From Amyelois transitella (taxonomy: Eukaryota; Arthropoda; Insecta; Lepidoptera; Pyralidae), in assembly GCF_032362555.1 (NCBI RefSeq), contig NC_083519.1:7271501-7335500 (forward strand): a DNA stretch of 64,000 nucleotides, read 5' to 3'. The position numbers and the translations under genes are program-made. Below the pieces are notes generated by a model. The model ran no database searches and was not told the DNA's origin. It saw nothing but the letters and a program-made list of their open reading frames with translations. This document shows, in pieces, positions 22,280 to 33,900 of this stretch. Positions within the stretch are counted from its first letter, which is position 1, and every line of letters begins with the position of its first letter.

Positions 22280-23934
22280 CTCCACTGTGATGTCGACATC
22301 ATGCAGTTTCTCCCTACACACATTGACAATGGTGTCGTTGAAGTTGGATATAGAATTCCATTGCTGCTGGACCAGCCGCTGCATAGATTGCATTTCCGGC
22401 TTGGCATTTGCACCGCCTATTTGTAATTGTAAACCTGTGAAGAACCACAAAAGTTTCAGTAGACAGTATACAATTATAAATAATCAATAAATCAAAACCG
22501 CCAGACCCATTGGAATATAATTTAGTATGCGTGTAGTTAAAAACCCGCGTTTCAACATACGCTACGGCATTTGGCGAAATTTTCCGTTTTACGCGGTCAT
22601 AGCCGCGTTCGCTCTCTAGTCTACTTGTAAAACAGCTTCAGATAATTTCATATTAAATTCATATAATTCATAGATGTTTTACAGATGTATATTTAATTGA
22701 CACTATTTATACAAAATTCAAGCACACTGTAATCCTGGCTTTATTCCTTACATAATAAACAGACTCAAGAGGTCAAGTTTAATAATCAGAGACAGTTGAC
22801 ACAGGTGGGCAGAGACATCATTCAATTTGCCACGCACGCGATCCCTGCATACTTCTTTCACATTCATAATTCTCTTCATTCAAGCTCCTCAGTTTCGGGT
22901 ACTCTTGAACTGGCCAGAAATTTTTTACCTGTGTTAATGTGCCTTGCCATAATAAACAACTGTGTGGCTGTCACATAATCCTCAGCTTCAATGGAAGTCC
23001 ATATTTTTTCAGGGATCTCCATCAACAGCTTGACTTGCACTGCTATACTTTGCGCTGGATTTATGTTGAACTGAAAACTGTATTACCAATTCTTAATTTT
23101 ATAGCTGTGACATTTTAGGTAAAAGTCACAGGTAAGAATTAAGTCCAAAGACAATTTAAAGATTCTAAGGATAACAACATTAATAATCCTAGTTTTACAA
23201 AATTTTGTGTTGTGGGTTTAGATTATTAAGATTAAGTTTGGATTTGATTATAAAATAGTAAGAAAATTTAAACAGTTGTACCATATTATGTTAATATACA
23301 AGTCACAAGATACCTTGGCTGTTCAGGCCTTTTGTCAATCTTGAATCCAACCAAGTGTGTATTATGAAGGTTCCTACATGCTGATATCATCTGACTTATA
23401 TGTTCCAAAGTACTGGATGTTGTTTCTTTCATTTCCTCTATGGTATCCGCCGCATGTATGAGATCCCGGTACCTTTCTCTAAAAGTGTTAATAGTTTATT
23501 AATTAGTTAAAATACAAGTAAATTTACTTAAAGAAATCATATTTAGGGAATTCAGCCTGGTAAAAGGTTGGCTCACATGTATGCTAAACCTATAAGCTAT
23601 CATGCAATGTTTGATTAATTTGAATAAAGCAAAAAGAATGCAGGGACTGACAAGTGGAAATATTTAGTCTCTGCCCCCCTCTTGGCGAGGAGGAGGAGGT
23701 ATATGCTAAGCATTTAATGAGAATTGGTAAGATGTTTACTGCATTATAACATAAAATTTTTGGTTCAGAATGATTGGAATATACATGCATAGCATACCCA
23801 ACCATAGCACGTAATTCTTCCCTCTTTCTCTCGATTTCATATTGCAATTTCTTTTGAACTTGGTCCACATCGCTGACGAAGTAGTTTTGAAACAGTTCTT
23901 CTGGAACTATGTCCAGTAAGTTCGGCTGTGACAT
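22280..23934 (-). CDS. COG1: COG1, N-terminal four exons only (conserved oligomeric Golgi complex subunit 1)
   Basis: COG1 is a lobe-A subunit of the COG tether needed for retrograde vesicle fusion at the Golgi. Four coding exons join in frame: 23798-23934, 23314-23478, 23077-22929 and 22434-22280 (202 codons). The protein starts MSQPNLLDIVPEELF. It contains ERKREELRAMVGERYRDLI across the first junction, AADTIEEM, LHNTHLVGFKID, IPEKIWTSIEAEDY, TATQLFIMARHI and VQQQWNSISNF, which is the family order. Animal COG1 is several times longer (roughly 900-1000 residues). After the GAG|GTGAGT donor only 45 bases of intron remain before the palindrome, and no later COG1 exon was recognised to the left. 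The gene is truncated, rearranged or misassembled here. Confidence 0.88.
22790..22920 (-). repeat. LINE-tail fragment in COG1 intron 3
   Basis: AAGAGTACCCGAAACTGAGG, GAGAATTATGAATGTGAAAG and AAGTATGCAGGGATCGCG read on the - strand. It begins about 20 bases inside the intron and, being in the gene's own orientation, can mimic an exon extension (RVPETEEL). Confidence 0.7.
23600..23700 (+). repeat. LINE-tail fragment in COG1 intron 1
   Basis: AAAGAATGCAGGGACTGACA, AGTGGAAATATTTAGTCTC and TGCCCCCCTC are remnants of the RTE-like 3' end. Confidence 0.5.
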
Positions 23935-24936
23935 TTTTGTATTATATATTAAGTTTTATTAATAATATAACATATAACATTCCTATTTGTATTGAGATAA
24001 CAAGACCATTAAATATTAAAATCACGGAAGGAAAGAAAACTAAAGTTTACCTACAGTTTATGTCAACGCAATACAATGTCAATGTCACTGTCAAATGGAA
24101 AAATATTTTTTTTCTTCATTGTGGACTGACAAAGATCTAGTTATAAATTTCTAATTTAAACTTTCGCGTTTCTTTTTATACAGTTAAACGCGCACGTAAC
24201 GTATCTTTATTTTATCACGGACGTTTCGAATCACGTTACATTGATCCATGGTTACCGTGCAATAGCTGTAGATGCTTTAATTTGTACTTTCTCGGGACTT
24301 TTTGCCCCAAAAAAATTATATAAATTCGTTATACTAATATCGCTCCTTCGTTATACTATATAACTCTTCAATACTCATGCTTGTTTGTGGACGGACACTT
24401 ACTACTTAATCAATAGTCTACAATTATGGAGTTATTGACACGTATACGTTCCTAGGACAGTTTTGGGCCATCTCCTTTATAAGTACGTAGATAATAAATT
24501 TGTTTACGACATGTCTGTCATAACATGTCATATACATTATCCTAAAATTATTTTCCTTTATTGTTCTGAATTTACAGCTAAAAGATAAAATTATAGTGAA
24601 TTGAGCACAGCCAAGAATATATTATAAAATTTTCAATTGATTACCACCGAGGAAGCCCAATGAAAGAAATTTCCGAAGTCCGTACCGACATATTGATTAT
24701 AACTATTGTCAGCCGCTATTTACCTGGATTTTGATTTGGATTGGATTTACCTTTGGAAATACAAAGTTTTATTAATAACTTACATATTATAGTGCTCACA
24801 TAATTGTTGTTTCAAGGAAAAATACCTAGATCATGTATGCACGCCAGCAAGTTCAATGTCATCCAAGGATTTTCGATTTTCTATTTTTTCTGATGTACTC
24901 ACAAACTTTCGCATTTACGCCTAATATTAGTAGGAT
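23935..24936. other. COG1 upstream region and flank of the retrotransposon
   Basis: No gene is visible. The first 250 bases should contain the COG1 promoter. The right end (TCACAAACTTTCGCATTTAC, ATATTAGTAGGAT) is the typical 3' terminus of a lepidopteran interspersed element lying directly before the retrotransposon. Confidence 0.45.
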
Positions 24937-27900
24937 TTAGTTTTCTTTTTTATTGAGTCTTTTTATACTTTGTAATTTTATTACCTCTTTCCTGAACTGC
25001 GCCTGCTGTCCCCCCATGCAGTGTTGTGTCTGTGCTAGAACTTTCACAACACTAAGAGGTTTACATATTCATCAGTCCCGCATCCATCAAGTACGTATTA
25101 TCCAATCCACTCCATTACCTTATTCTGCCAATTGTAGCAACACACCCTCAGATAATACAGTTCCCCTACAGACCCTTCTATGCCAACTCAAACATAACAC
25201 ACCAATCATCAAACGAGTGCCCCGGGGTGCGAGAGCCCCCGTAGCCGACGCTCTATCGGAAATCATAAACACCTGCGTTAATTCAAACAATCTAGAGTCG
25301 TGGCAGAAACTTCTTACATTTTCATTTAAAATTTTACACGTTTCTGAAAACAATGACAATCTCACTCTTACGAGAAAAATAAAAAATAATATTGCCTCAC
25401 AAAATCTTCCGTCAAATCAAAAGTTCAAGATCACCACAACATATAGTAATGATATCTCGAAAAAAGTTGAACAAAAAATACACGACGGGGATCTTAGAGG
25501 TGCTACCCGTCTGTTGTTTTCTAACGACAAAATTGCACCAGATACACCAGAGACCTCAGCTGCGCTTCTATCCAAACACCCCCCAGGTCCTTCCACTCCT
25601 CTGTTTGTAGACCCTCCAACAGATTCTTCCGCTTGTCTTCATGCTTCTGAGAAAGACGTAAAAGAAGCCCTTGCCTCATTTCCCAAAGGATCGGCGTCTG
25701 GCCTTGACGGTATCTCCCCGCAGCATTTGATAGATTTGACCAGTTACGGCACTGGAGTAGCGGGTAATAATGTCCTAACAAGCATTACCAATCTAATTAA
25801 TCTTATGCTGCTGGGAGATGTCTGTCAGGACGTGTCAGCGGTGATCTATGGGGCGAATCTTATTGCCCTGACCAAAAAGGACGGTGGTATACGCCCCATT
25901 GCTGTAGGGTCTACGTTCAGACGGTTAGCTGCTAAAGTGTGCGTTCGGCTCACTCGCCATAAATTACAAAATCTTTTTGAGCCTGTACAGGTTGGTTTCG
26001 GCACACGTGGAGGGTGTGAAGCTGCAGTGCATGCCGTGCGCACCTTTACTCATTCCAATATGTGCGAAGTTCTTTTAAAACTAGATGTCAAAAACGCCTT
26101 TAATTCGGTCAACAGGGATACCTTGCTGAATGAAATTAAATTGCATGTTCCGGAATTGTACAACTTTTTACTACAATGCTACCATACTCCTTCAAAATTA
26201 GTACACAAATATAATGAGATTGATTCGGCCACGGGTTGTCAGCAGGGTGATCCCCTCGGTCCAGCTATTTTCAGTTTGGCAATTAACTCAATAATTCACG
26301 GTTTAAATTCAAAATTAAACGTATGGTACCTTGATGACGGAACCCTAGGTGGAGACTTTAAAACAGTTTTGAAAGATTTAATTGATATAAAAAACAAGTT
26401 CTCTAATATTGGTCTGGAATTAAATTTTGATAAATGTGAATTATATATTTCTGAAACTTTAAATACATCTTTGGCATCTCAAATTATTCAAAATTTTAAT
26501 AACATAGCCCCTAATATTAAAATTTTGACAAAAGATAGTCTCTACCTACTTGGTTCACCGATATTTGATGAGGCCATACCTTCCCTTCTTAGTAAATCAA
26601 TTTCAAAATTCACTGACTATTCGGACCGCCTCACCAAAATTAGCAGTCACTCTGCGTTATTCGTTCTAAAATTCTGTTTATTCATACCAAAATTAACTTA
26701 CCTGCTCCGTTGTTGCCCTATTTGGAAATACCCCACTTTGGTCCAACCTATTGATCAACTTTTAAAAAATAAAATTGAATTAATACTCAACATAAGTTTT
26801 GGCGAAGAGGCATGGACCCAAGCCTCCCTTCCAATTAGGAATGGAGGCTTAGGAATCCGAAAAATTTCTTGTGTAGCCCTGCCGGCTTTCTTGTCCTCTA
26901 TCCACAGCACATCTAATCTCGTAGGTAATATTCTTAAGGTCCCTGCGACTACAAACTACGAGATTGCGTGCTTGGATGAGGCCACAAATGCCTGGCTAAC
27001 CGGACCGAGTCCAAATCTTCCCTCCAAGCTACAAAGCCAAAGGGCCTGGGATTCCATTTCATCTAATTTTATTTTCAGTTCTCTTTTGGAAAATTCCTTT
27101 AGCAGAGATAGGGCTAGACTATTAGCCGTGTCCAGACCAGAGTCCGGACATTGGCTTCATGCCTATCCATCTCCTGCTTTAGGAACTTTCCTAAATCCCC
27201 TAACTCTTCGCGTGGCTGTCGGTCTCAGAGTCGGGGCTGAAGTCTGTGTGGACCACAGCTGTGCCTCTTGTGGGGTTTCTGTTGATCGCCTAGGTCACCA
27301 TGGTCTTGCCTGCTCCTCGGGTGCCGGCCGCCAATCCCGCCATGCTGCTCTCAATGACATCCTGAGACGGGCGCTTGTCAGCGCCGACGTCCCCGTGGCC
27401 CTTGAGCCGCAGATCGTGCGAGACGATGGCAGGCGCCCCGACGGGATGTCATTGATACCCTGGCGCATGGGTCGCGCGCTGGTCTGGGACGCCACTTGCG
27501 CAGATACGCTGGCGGCGTCCTACCTCCCTGCGACCAGTAAACAGGCTGGTGCGGCGGCGGACGCCCGGGAGCGCTTCAAGACCAATAAATACAGTTGTCT
27601 TGGCACCCAGTACGAGTTCGTACCGTTTGGTGTCGAGACACTTGGTCCTTGGGGCAAGGGCGCGCGGGAGCTCCACAAGGCGCTCAGCAAACGCCTGAGG
27701 GAGGCAACAGGAGACCCTCGCGCGGGCAGCTTTCTTGCGCAGCGTATTGCTATTGCAATACAGCGCGGGAATGCTGCCTGCGTGATGGGAACCCTTCCTA
27801 GGGGTCCAAATTTAAACAATAATGTATTTAGCTTGTAATTTAGAATAGTTTTTTTTTTATTATTATTATAAAATAATTAATATTAGTTTAAATTATTTAA

Positions 27901-27990
27901 TTAGGTATATTTATTATTAATACTTTTCTGTTTAATTATAAACAATTGTATGTAATATTTATAAACAAATAAAATATCATAGATAATATA
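24937..27990 (+). mobile_element. REL-endonuclease non-LTR retrotransposon, apparently full-length ORF
   Basis: One long ORF is followed by an AT-rich 3' UTR with AATAAA near 27969. There are no LTRs and no apurinic-type endonuclease. A C2H2 finger at the N-terminus and a restriction-like endonuclease at the C-terminus place it in the early-branching group (R2, R4, NeSL, CRE, Hero, Utopia relatives). Exact clade and ends are not determined. A decayed relative sits at 3840-4480. Confidence 0.85.
25016..27838 (+). CDS. Reverse transcriptase / restriction-like endonuclease ORF (940 aa)
   Basis: The ATG at 25016 is the first in frame and sits two codons before the finger. Domains in order: C2H2 zinc finger C3-x2-C6-x12-H19-x4-H24 (DNA binding); reverse transcriptase around residues 220-560 with motif A Asp357 (KLDVKNAF), motif B at Gln409 (QQGDPLGP) and motif C WYLDDG with Asp440/Asp441; then a C749-x2-C752-x8-H761-x4-C766 knuckle and a PD-D type nuclease (RPDG Asp809, VWDAT Asp825). 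This architecture makes site-nicked target-primed insertion by a single protein. Motif C has Leu where most relatives have Ala (YADD). No stop or frameshift interrupts it, so it is young and could be active. The C-terminal third is GC-rich compared with the AT-rich middle. Confidence 0.9.
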   Translation: MQCCVCARTFTTLRGLHIHQSRIHQVRIIQSTPLPYSANCSNTPSDNTVPLQTLLCQLKHNTPIIKRVPRGARAPVADALSEIINTCVNSNNLESWQKLLTFSFKILHVSENNDNLTLTRKIKNNIASQNLPSNQKFKITTTYSNDISKKVEQKIHDGDLRGATRLLFSNDKIAPDTPETSAALLSKHPPGPSTPLFVDPPTDSSACLHASEKDVKEALASFPKGSASGLDGISPQHLIDLTSYGTGVAGNNVLTSITNLINLMLLGDVCQDVSAVIYGANLIALTKKDGGIRPIAVGSTFRRLAAKVCVRLTRHKLQNLFEPVQVGFGTRGGCEAAVHAVRTFTHSNMCEVLLKLDVKNAFNSVNRDTLLNEIKLHVPELYNFLLQCYHTPSKLVHKYNEIDSATGCQQGDPLGPAIFSLAINSIIHGLNSKLNVWYLDDGTLGGDFKTVLKDLIDIKNKFSNIGLELNFDKCELYISETLNTSLASQIIQNFNNIAPNIKILTKDSLYLLGSPIFDEAIPSLLSKSISKFTDYSDRLTKISSHSALFVLKFCLFIPKLTYLLRCCPIWKYPTLVQPIDQLLKNKIELILNISFGEEAWTQASLPIRNGGLGIRKISCVALPAFLSSIHSTSNLVGNILKVPATTNYEIACLDEATNAWLTGPSPNLPSKLQSQRAWDSISSNFIFSSLLENSFSRDRARLLAVSRPESGHWLHAYPSPALGTFLNPLTLRVAVGLRVGAEVCVDHSCASCGVSVDRLGHHGLACSSGAGRQSRHAALNDILRRALVSADVPVALEPQIVRDDGRRPDGMSLIPWRMGRALVWDATCADTLAASYLPATSKQAGAAADARERFKTNKYSCLGTQYEFVPFGVETLGPWGKGARELHKALSKRLREATGDPRAGSFLAQRIAIAIQRGNAACVMGTLPRGPNLNNNVFSL

Positions 27991-28066
27991 TGGTTGAAAA
28001 TATTGAACTCACGTCAGGACCTGCTTTGCCCAAAAATTCGGAAGATGGCGGGACGGGAGAGTAGAC

Positions 28067-28128
28067 CATCGGCACGGCGTAAGAGAGAAAGTATGGGGAT
28101 ACTTTCTCCCTTACGCCCCGTGCCGATT
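28067..28128. repeat. GC-rich hairpin
   Basis: CATCGGCACGGCGTAAGAG and AGAAAGTAT are mirrored by ATACTTTCTCCC and TTACGCCCCGTGCCGAT around a 4-5 base loop. Weaker pairing extends outward to GGCGGGACGGGAGAG against TTCTACCGCGCCGG. It could be a MITE remnant. Confidence 0.6.
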
Positions 28129-29339
28129 TTCTACCGCGCCGGCAAAATGGTTGTGTAAAAAAGATAACGAAATCAACACTCAAGTGGGCTGTCAATTAAA
28201 AAAAAGTCAATGTCAGTTTGATTTGACAGGCTAAGGCAGAGTGATTTGACATTGAATGCTATGTAGGTTTTTAGCCGCAGGATAGCCAGCAAAGTTCATT
28301 CAATTTCAATTCAATTTTCATGTCATGTCGTGGTGTTTTTAGATCTTTATCCCGTAATGATGCAGATAGAAGGCTTACATTGATTTTTAATTCTTACTTC
28401 GCATCAGTGCTTCCCATTTTGATGGATATCGTGAATTGTGAAACTGAATAATATGTCGTAGGATACCTACGCCGTCCTACGTAAATATAGGTTAGGTTAC
28501 GCACCTAGCATTTTGGAGATAAAACGTAAGTTTTTATTATACTATACAGTTGACTATATACCAGTGTTATCTTTATAATAACGTGGTATAATCTTCATCG
28601 GTTGTATAAAATTAAAAGTGTCGCTGTTTTTTATATCAAAGATCAGCCGGTGTTTACATTATCAATGACGATGTTACTGAAAACTCGGATTTTGTGCCCC
28701 TTACATTGTCTTTCTGTAGGTAGTGGTAATTTTGTCCTCTCATTTATTCTAAACATATTATTGGATTGTAAGAAGTACAATATTTATCAATACAAACCAG
28801 TGCATGTGATTTTGTTTAGTACAGTATAATTTTAACTATGAGCACTGCAGTTGAATAGATATATTGATTGAAAAAAATATCTCGATAGTACTAATGACTA
28901 GATATCCAAGGAATTTTTATAACATATATAATTATCATATAAGTTAATACAAAATAACCTACTTAATTTCATGGAGGTGTTATTAAAAACATGTGTTTAC
29001 TTTTCAATTTAGAATTTTTTTGTCTTTTAAATTTGCATGAAAGATTGGTAGGGATATTTTAATTAGCATTCTTAACTTAATTTTATCTGTGAAATTGTGT
29101 TACATAATGTATATGTCATCAGAAAATAACAAGAACCGCATGTTTATACTGTTCCTAGGAAGTTAATAAACTTTCATTAGATTCTAAATGAGAGATAATT
29201 TGTATTATTTTATGTCCATATTTCCGTAATATTAGCTTTAGCGTATCTTCTATTGATTTATTGAAAATCCCACCAGCACAATTCTTTTTTTTTTAAGGAC
29301 TGTCGTTAGGGAAAGAAAAAACAGATAATACAAACTTTC

Positions 29340-29490
29340 TTTTTGCACATACATACATAAATCACATAATTTTCCCAGAGGGGTAGGCAGACGCCACAAT
29401 TTTCCACTTGCCACAATCCCTGCATACTTCTTTCCCTTTGTCCACATTCATAACTCTCTTCATGCAAGTTCGTCAGTTTCGGTTACTCAT
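29340..29490 (-). repeat. LINE 3'-tail copy
   Basis: GAGGGGTAGGCAGACGCCAC, TTCCACTTGCCACAATCCCT and CTCTCTTCATGCAAGTTCG read as the reverse complement of the RTE-like end, with a CATACATACATA tail at left. Confidence 0.7.
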
Positions 29491-29914
29491 CCCTGGAGAA
29501 AAATAGAGATTGCCTTTAATTTCCAGGTTAAATATCCAGTTAAATATAATATTTATTCTTTATTTCAGATTCTGCAATCCATAGTGTTAGTAACAATTAA
29601 AGTACAGTAGGAATAATCTACCTTGACTAAGCAAATATAAAAATTCAAATTCAAATCAAAAATTTTTATTCATTATTATAGGATACTATCATATTGCTTA
29701 AAATTGACAAATCTTTTGGTTTCACAACATTGATTGACATCAAATAAATTACTTAAAACTAAGGTGTCAGTGCAGAAGACGCAGTAACAAACTGCACTGC
29801 AGCTACAAAGGTAGTGTGAATGGGATGGTTGGATTTTATTCCAAGTACCTAGGTAACGTACTTTGATCAAATACCAACCATCCGGTTCACACTTGCTTTA
29901 TATATTTGTTTAGC

Positions 29915-30060
29915 TAATCTGCTTTCATTCATCCTCTCAACATGTCAAACAACCAATTCATTTAAGCATTCCCTTTTCTATTCTTGCCACTATATCTTCT
30001 TTCACATCACAATTTTCCCTTATTAGACTGTTCCTTATCTTGTCTCTCAATTTTGTATTT
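29915..30060 (-). pseudogene. Decayed LINE reverse-transcriptase C-terminal fragment
   Basis: CTGCTTTCATTCATCCTCTC, CATTCCCTTTTCTATTCTTG and ACTATATCTTCTTTCACATC match the coding 3' part of the LINE at 46.5-46.6 kb (KEDVV..IEKGML..W..HVERMNES). Confidence 0.6.
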
Positions 30061-30374
30061 AAAATATATATATATGTAGCAGATCATGTGAAATAAATTT
30101 GGTGAAATAGTTGCACTTCCAACAATCCTCAAAGAGGTATAGAGTTACTTTTACATTATGTTTGAATACATAATAACTTTATTGTGAATTTTGTAATTAG
30201 TGATCTCATTGGTTTGTATTTTCATCGTCTTTTCCAGAAAGACCTTTATAAACTTCATACAAACATACATTTATAAACATATCATGAATGAATGGCCTGA
30301 TGAAAAAGAAATCATAATTGGGCCAGCTGCATTTTTCCCATGCTTATTGTAAAATTTATTGAAGTATATGTATA

Positions 30375-30425
30375 CTAGCTGACCCGCGCAACTTCGTTTG
30401 CGTGTATCCCGCTACTTCGACAAAT
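30375..30425 (+). repeat. Start of a CTAGCTGACCCGCG-type lepidopteran element
   Basis: TACTAGCTGACCCGCGCAAC and TTCGTTTGCGTG form the characteristic 5' end of a common interspersed family. The rest is not recognisable. Confidence 0.5.
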
Positions 30426-30604
30426 ACAGTCAACGCACCAACACATATTGGATACTAATTTTCAATTCATAATAACTTCTCTTTCCCTTAACCGCGTTTA
30501 AAATATTAAAATGTTAGGGATGTTAGGGATATGTCTAAATAACACACTGTAAACTGCAAAAATAATCTAAATTAAATGCTCGTGATGATGAACTTTTTTC
30601 TGAA

Positions 30605-30765
30605 GCAGAATGGAATAACTACACACATATTTGCAAGGTAGACAGAGCCACCTATTTTGAAAAGACTGTCATATTTAACTTAATGGCTAAATGATGGAAT
30701 TGAGATTCAAATTAGAGAAAGGTTGCAGGCCCATCGCCTCAAAGAAGAATTAGGATAACTATTTT
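30605..30765 (-). repeat. 265-bp family fragment
   Basis: TTTGCAAGGTAGACAGAGCC, GAATTGAGATTCAAATTAG and GGTTGCAGGCCCATCGCCTC follow in reverse family order. Confidence 0.65.
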
Positions 30766-30933
30766 TTTACAGGAATTTAGGAAATACCTTCCCGATTACC
30801 CATCAAACAAATAACCATCAGACCAGTCAGACGTTTATTAGCCCAGGAACGACACGCGCACCTTCTTAGCATTTTCAACATATTTCCATGCACTAACCTA
30901 TAAATTAAAACAAATGTTTTATTTCTGTTCCAG

Positions 30934-33900
30934 TATTAGCAGTATTAGTCGCACTCACTCATGGAGCGGCAGTAGATATCACAGTGCTTGATGTCCCGGG
31001 AATCAAACTCCGACTAGAAAACAACCCATTCGGGGGACTTAATTTTGTTTTAACACGAAGTAAGTACAGCAATTAGTGGGTATTATTTTAATCCTGTGTA
31101 TAATTCCGTGGCTAAAAATAAAGATCGCTGCTATTTAATCCAGTCATAATAATATCAGAATATTATGTTGCATTTACAATTATTATTATTCAAAAGTATA
31201 CCAAATTTAATCAATTCTATCATTAAGCCAAACCGCTGAACACGGCCTATCAGTCATTCCAACACAGTTGGCTCTGCCTGCCCCGCAAGGAATTAAGACG
31301 TGATAATATATAATGTATCTTTCCTAAATATTAAGCACAAACTATGCAGTCAAGTAATGTAGTTCTTTTTAAGTTGTATATCCGTTGACCACTGATGCTC
31401 TATCTATAGATTCTCAAATAACTAATAATGTTACATTAACAACACAAAAATTTACATATTGTATGTACTAATTATTAGTAGTGGCTACCTTACCTATTAA
31501 CACAAACATATTTTTTCCTATAACAGAAGGCATAACCGAAGTTATATCAGTAATCGGTCGTCGCACCGGCGCCATAAAAGATGTTGTTCAAGACGAAGAT
31601 GTCGTCATACAATTCGCTAATGACACAACAGTGAGGATCGCTACAGAGGAGATTGTTGGAGAGAGGAGAGGCCAAGTAGTCACGCTGACGTGGGAGGCGC
31701 CTAAAGGACAACGCCTGGAAGACTGCGTCAACTTAGGTGAGTTAGGTGCTGAACAATCTTATACAGACTTTAAAGGGTGGAGGTGGGTGTTTTTGGGACT
31801 CCAATATTTTCATTACTGTTTCCTTATCTGGAATTTTCTTGTAAAGCTGTACTGCGTTGAAAATAGGTATAAAGTAAGTCATAACTTAATGAGTGGTGGA
31901 GGTTTTATGCAACTTCCTTTAATGTGAACTGCTGGTAAAAAGACACATCCTCTGTGGAATAGTTCCGTAAGAAATTATGTAACAAAAGTTTCATTATCAT
32001 CGCCCTGGCGTTTGTTTTGTGTAGGTATATCTTTCCTTGTGATAACTACACAAAAGAAATTGCGCATCACACAGTGCAACTTGTTGCAAATTAAGTATAA
32101 TTTAGGTATCTACTTGTTAGGAAAGACGAGAAGTAGAAATAATGTTAGCAAATAAAATCTTAAAGTTTCTATCGAAGTAAATTTGCAGATAGATAGCGAA
32201 AAGTAAGATTTGTTTTAAGAAATTAGAATTGACTAGACAACGGATTCAATTCGTCAAAGACGTGAGTCTCATGGGAGATGCCAAATGGAAGCTGAACGAG
32301 TAATGTGAATCGTGATTGGGGTATCAATTTTGTTTTTATTTTAAAAGTAATATTTCGTTAAATTTGCTTTAGGTATTTTTAATTTTTTTTAAAACTTTGA
32401 TCAACTCTCATATATGTAGATTTTTTTGTCTTATAAATTTTAAAGCTTTTTCTAGGTCGCTTGTATTATTATCAATACAAAGATGTTAGTTTTGTATAGC
32501 ACCGGTAAGCGACGACAACGGTAGAATATTTTTTATTTACACGATAAAATATAGTTGATATTTCATGCTTCATTTTAATCATACAAACTATTATATTGGT
32601 GGCAGGCTCCAAGCACTGGTACGGCGGACCGCAGCAGAAGCGGCAGTACTGGCCAATTGAGCGACTCGTCCTTCCAAACTACTCATACGTCACCAAAGAA
32701 GCAGATAACTGTGGAGTCGCTGAACCTTACTGGCTAAACTCCGATGGTGTCTTCTATTATTTCGACAAAAAAGTACCCTTATTCGTCGACCAAAACGACC
32801 TAGAAAAGAATGCAGCGTGCTTCATAGCACAAATAAAAGCACCGTATACGAACAAAAGGGAACGCAACGATTTAATATACGCAATTGGAATTTTCGAAGA
32901 CGTACGGAAAGCACACGAATATGCTGTCGATAAATACTTGAACAAAACCAGCGGTATACCTGATGAGAGGATGATTACGCATCCAATTTGGTCTACTTGG
33001 GCAAGGTATAAGAGAGATGTCAGTCATGACGTAGTGTTAAAATTCGCTGACGAAATCAAGGCTAATGGTTTCTCCAACAGTCAGCTAGAGATTGATGACC
33101 TCTGGGAGACTTGTTATGGATCTCAAACAGTAGACAAGACGAGGTTTCCGAATATGAACCATACTGTGGCCAGCTTGAAAAAGAAAGGATTTAGAGTTAC
33201 TATTTGGACACATCCTTTCATTAACAAGAACTGCGAGCCTTATTATACCCAAGCTTTGGACAAAGGGTAAGTTAAACGTAATAAGTACATACAACATATA
33301 CACACGTATTTGTAAACATATTATACCTTGATGAAGTAGACTACGCAGTATCAATGATTGTTGTTGAACAAGTTGACATGTAAAGATAAGAGATGGCATC
33401 TTTAATGCAAGTTCTAACTTCTAAAAGTAAATTCACATACTACTTTAACTCTGAAATTTTTTATCAGATACCTGGTGTCTTCAGAATATGGTTCCGTAGA
33501 AACGAGCTGGTGGAATGACAACGAGACGACGACAGCATACATCGACTTCACTAAGCCTGAAGCGCGGAACTGGTACATTGACCGGTTGAAGAGTTTACAG
33601 GAAGCCACTGGGATTGACAGCTTCAAGTTTGACGGTGGGGAGTCTAGTTGGTCTCCTCAGGTAAATATAACGAAATTTCACTAACGAAACCAAGAAAGTA
33701 AGAACTTTAACTCTATGGATAAGGTAGACTTTCTCATGATGCAATTCCCAATTGCATTCTTTGCTGTTGACTTCTAAGTTCAGGCTCATTTAAAGGCAGT
33801 CATTTATACTTAACATGCCATGTAAGAATAGTTTTGCATGGTCAGTTTCCTTCGGGTCAGGTCAGTTTAGAAACTATGGAATTTTTACTACGGCTTTTGC

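Larger units (their letters stand above)
28130..30933. other. Region upstream of gene C; first exon not resolved
   Basis: Gene C needs a short first exon ending in phase 1 somewhere here, comparable to the 25-base first exon of gene B, but I could not choose one. A donor-like AAAAC|GTAAGT near 28530 may be non-coding. The rest is AT-rich with repeat fragments listed separately. Confidence 0.4.

Noticed and set aside
22861-22928. Extension of COG1 exon 3 reading KKFLASSRVPETEEL
   Set aside because: These residues come from an RTE-like LINE tail beyond a good donor (ACAG|GTAAAA), and joining at that donor gives the conserved GLQLQIGG continuation.
24953-25015. Earlier non-ATG start for the retrotransposon ORF
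   Set aside because: The extra 21 codons begin at TTG and are hydrophobic. The ATG at 25016 directly precedes the zinc finger.
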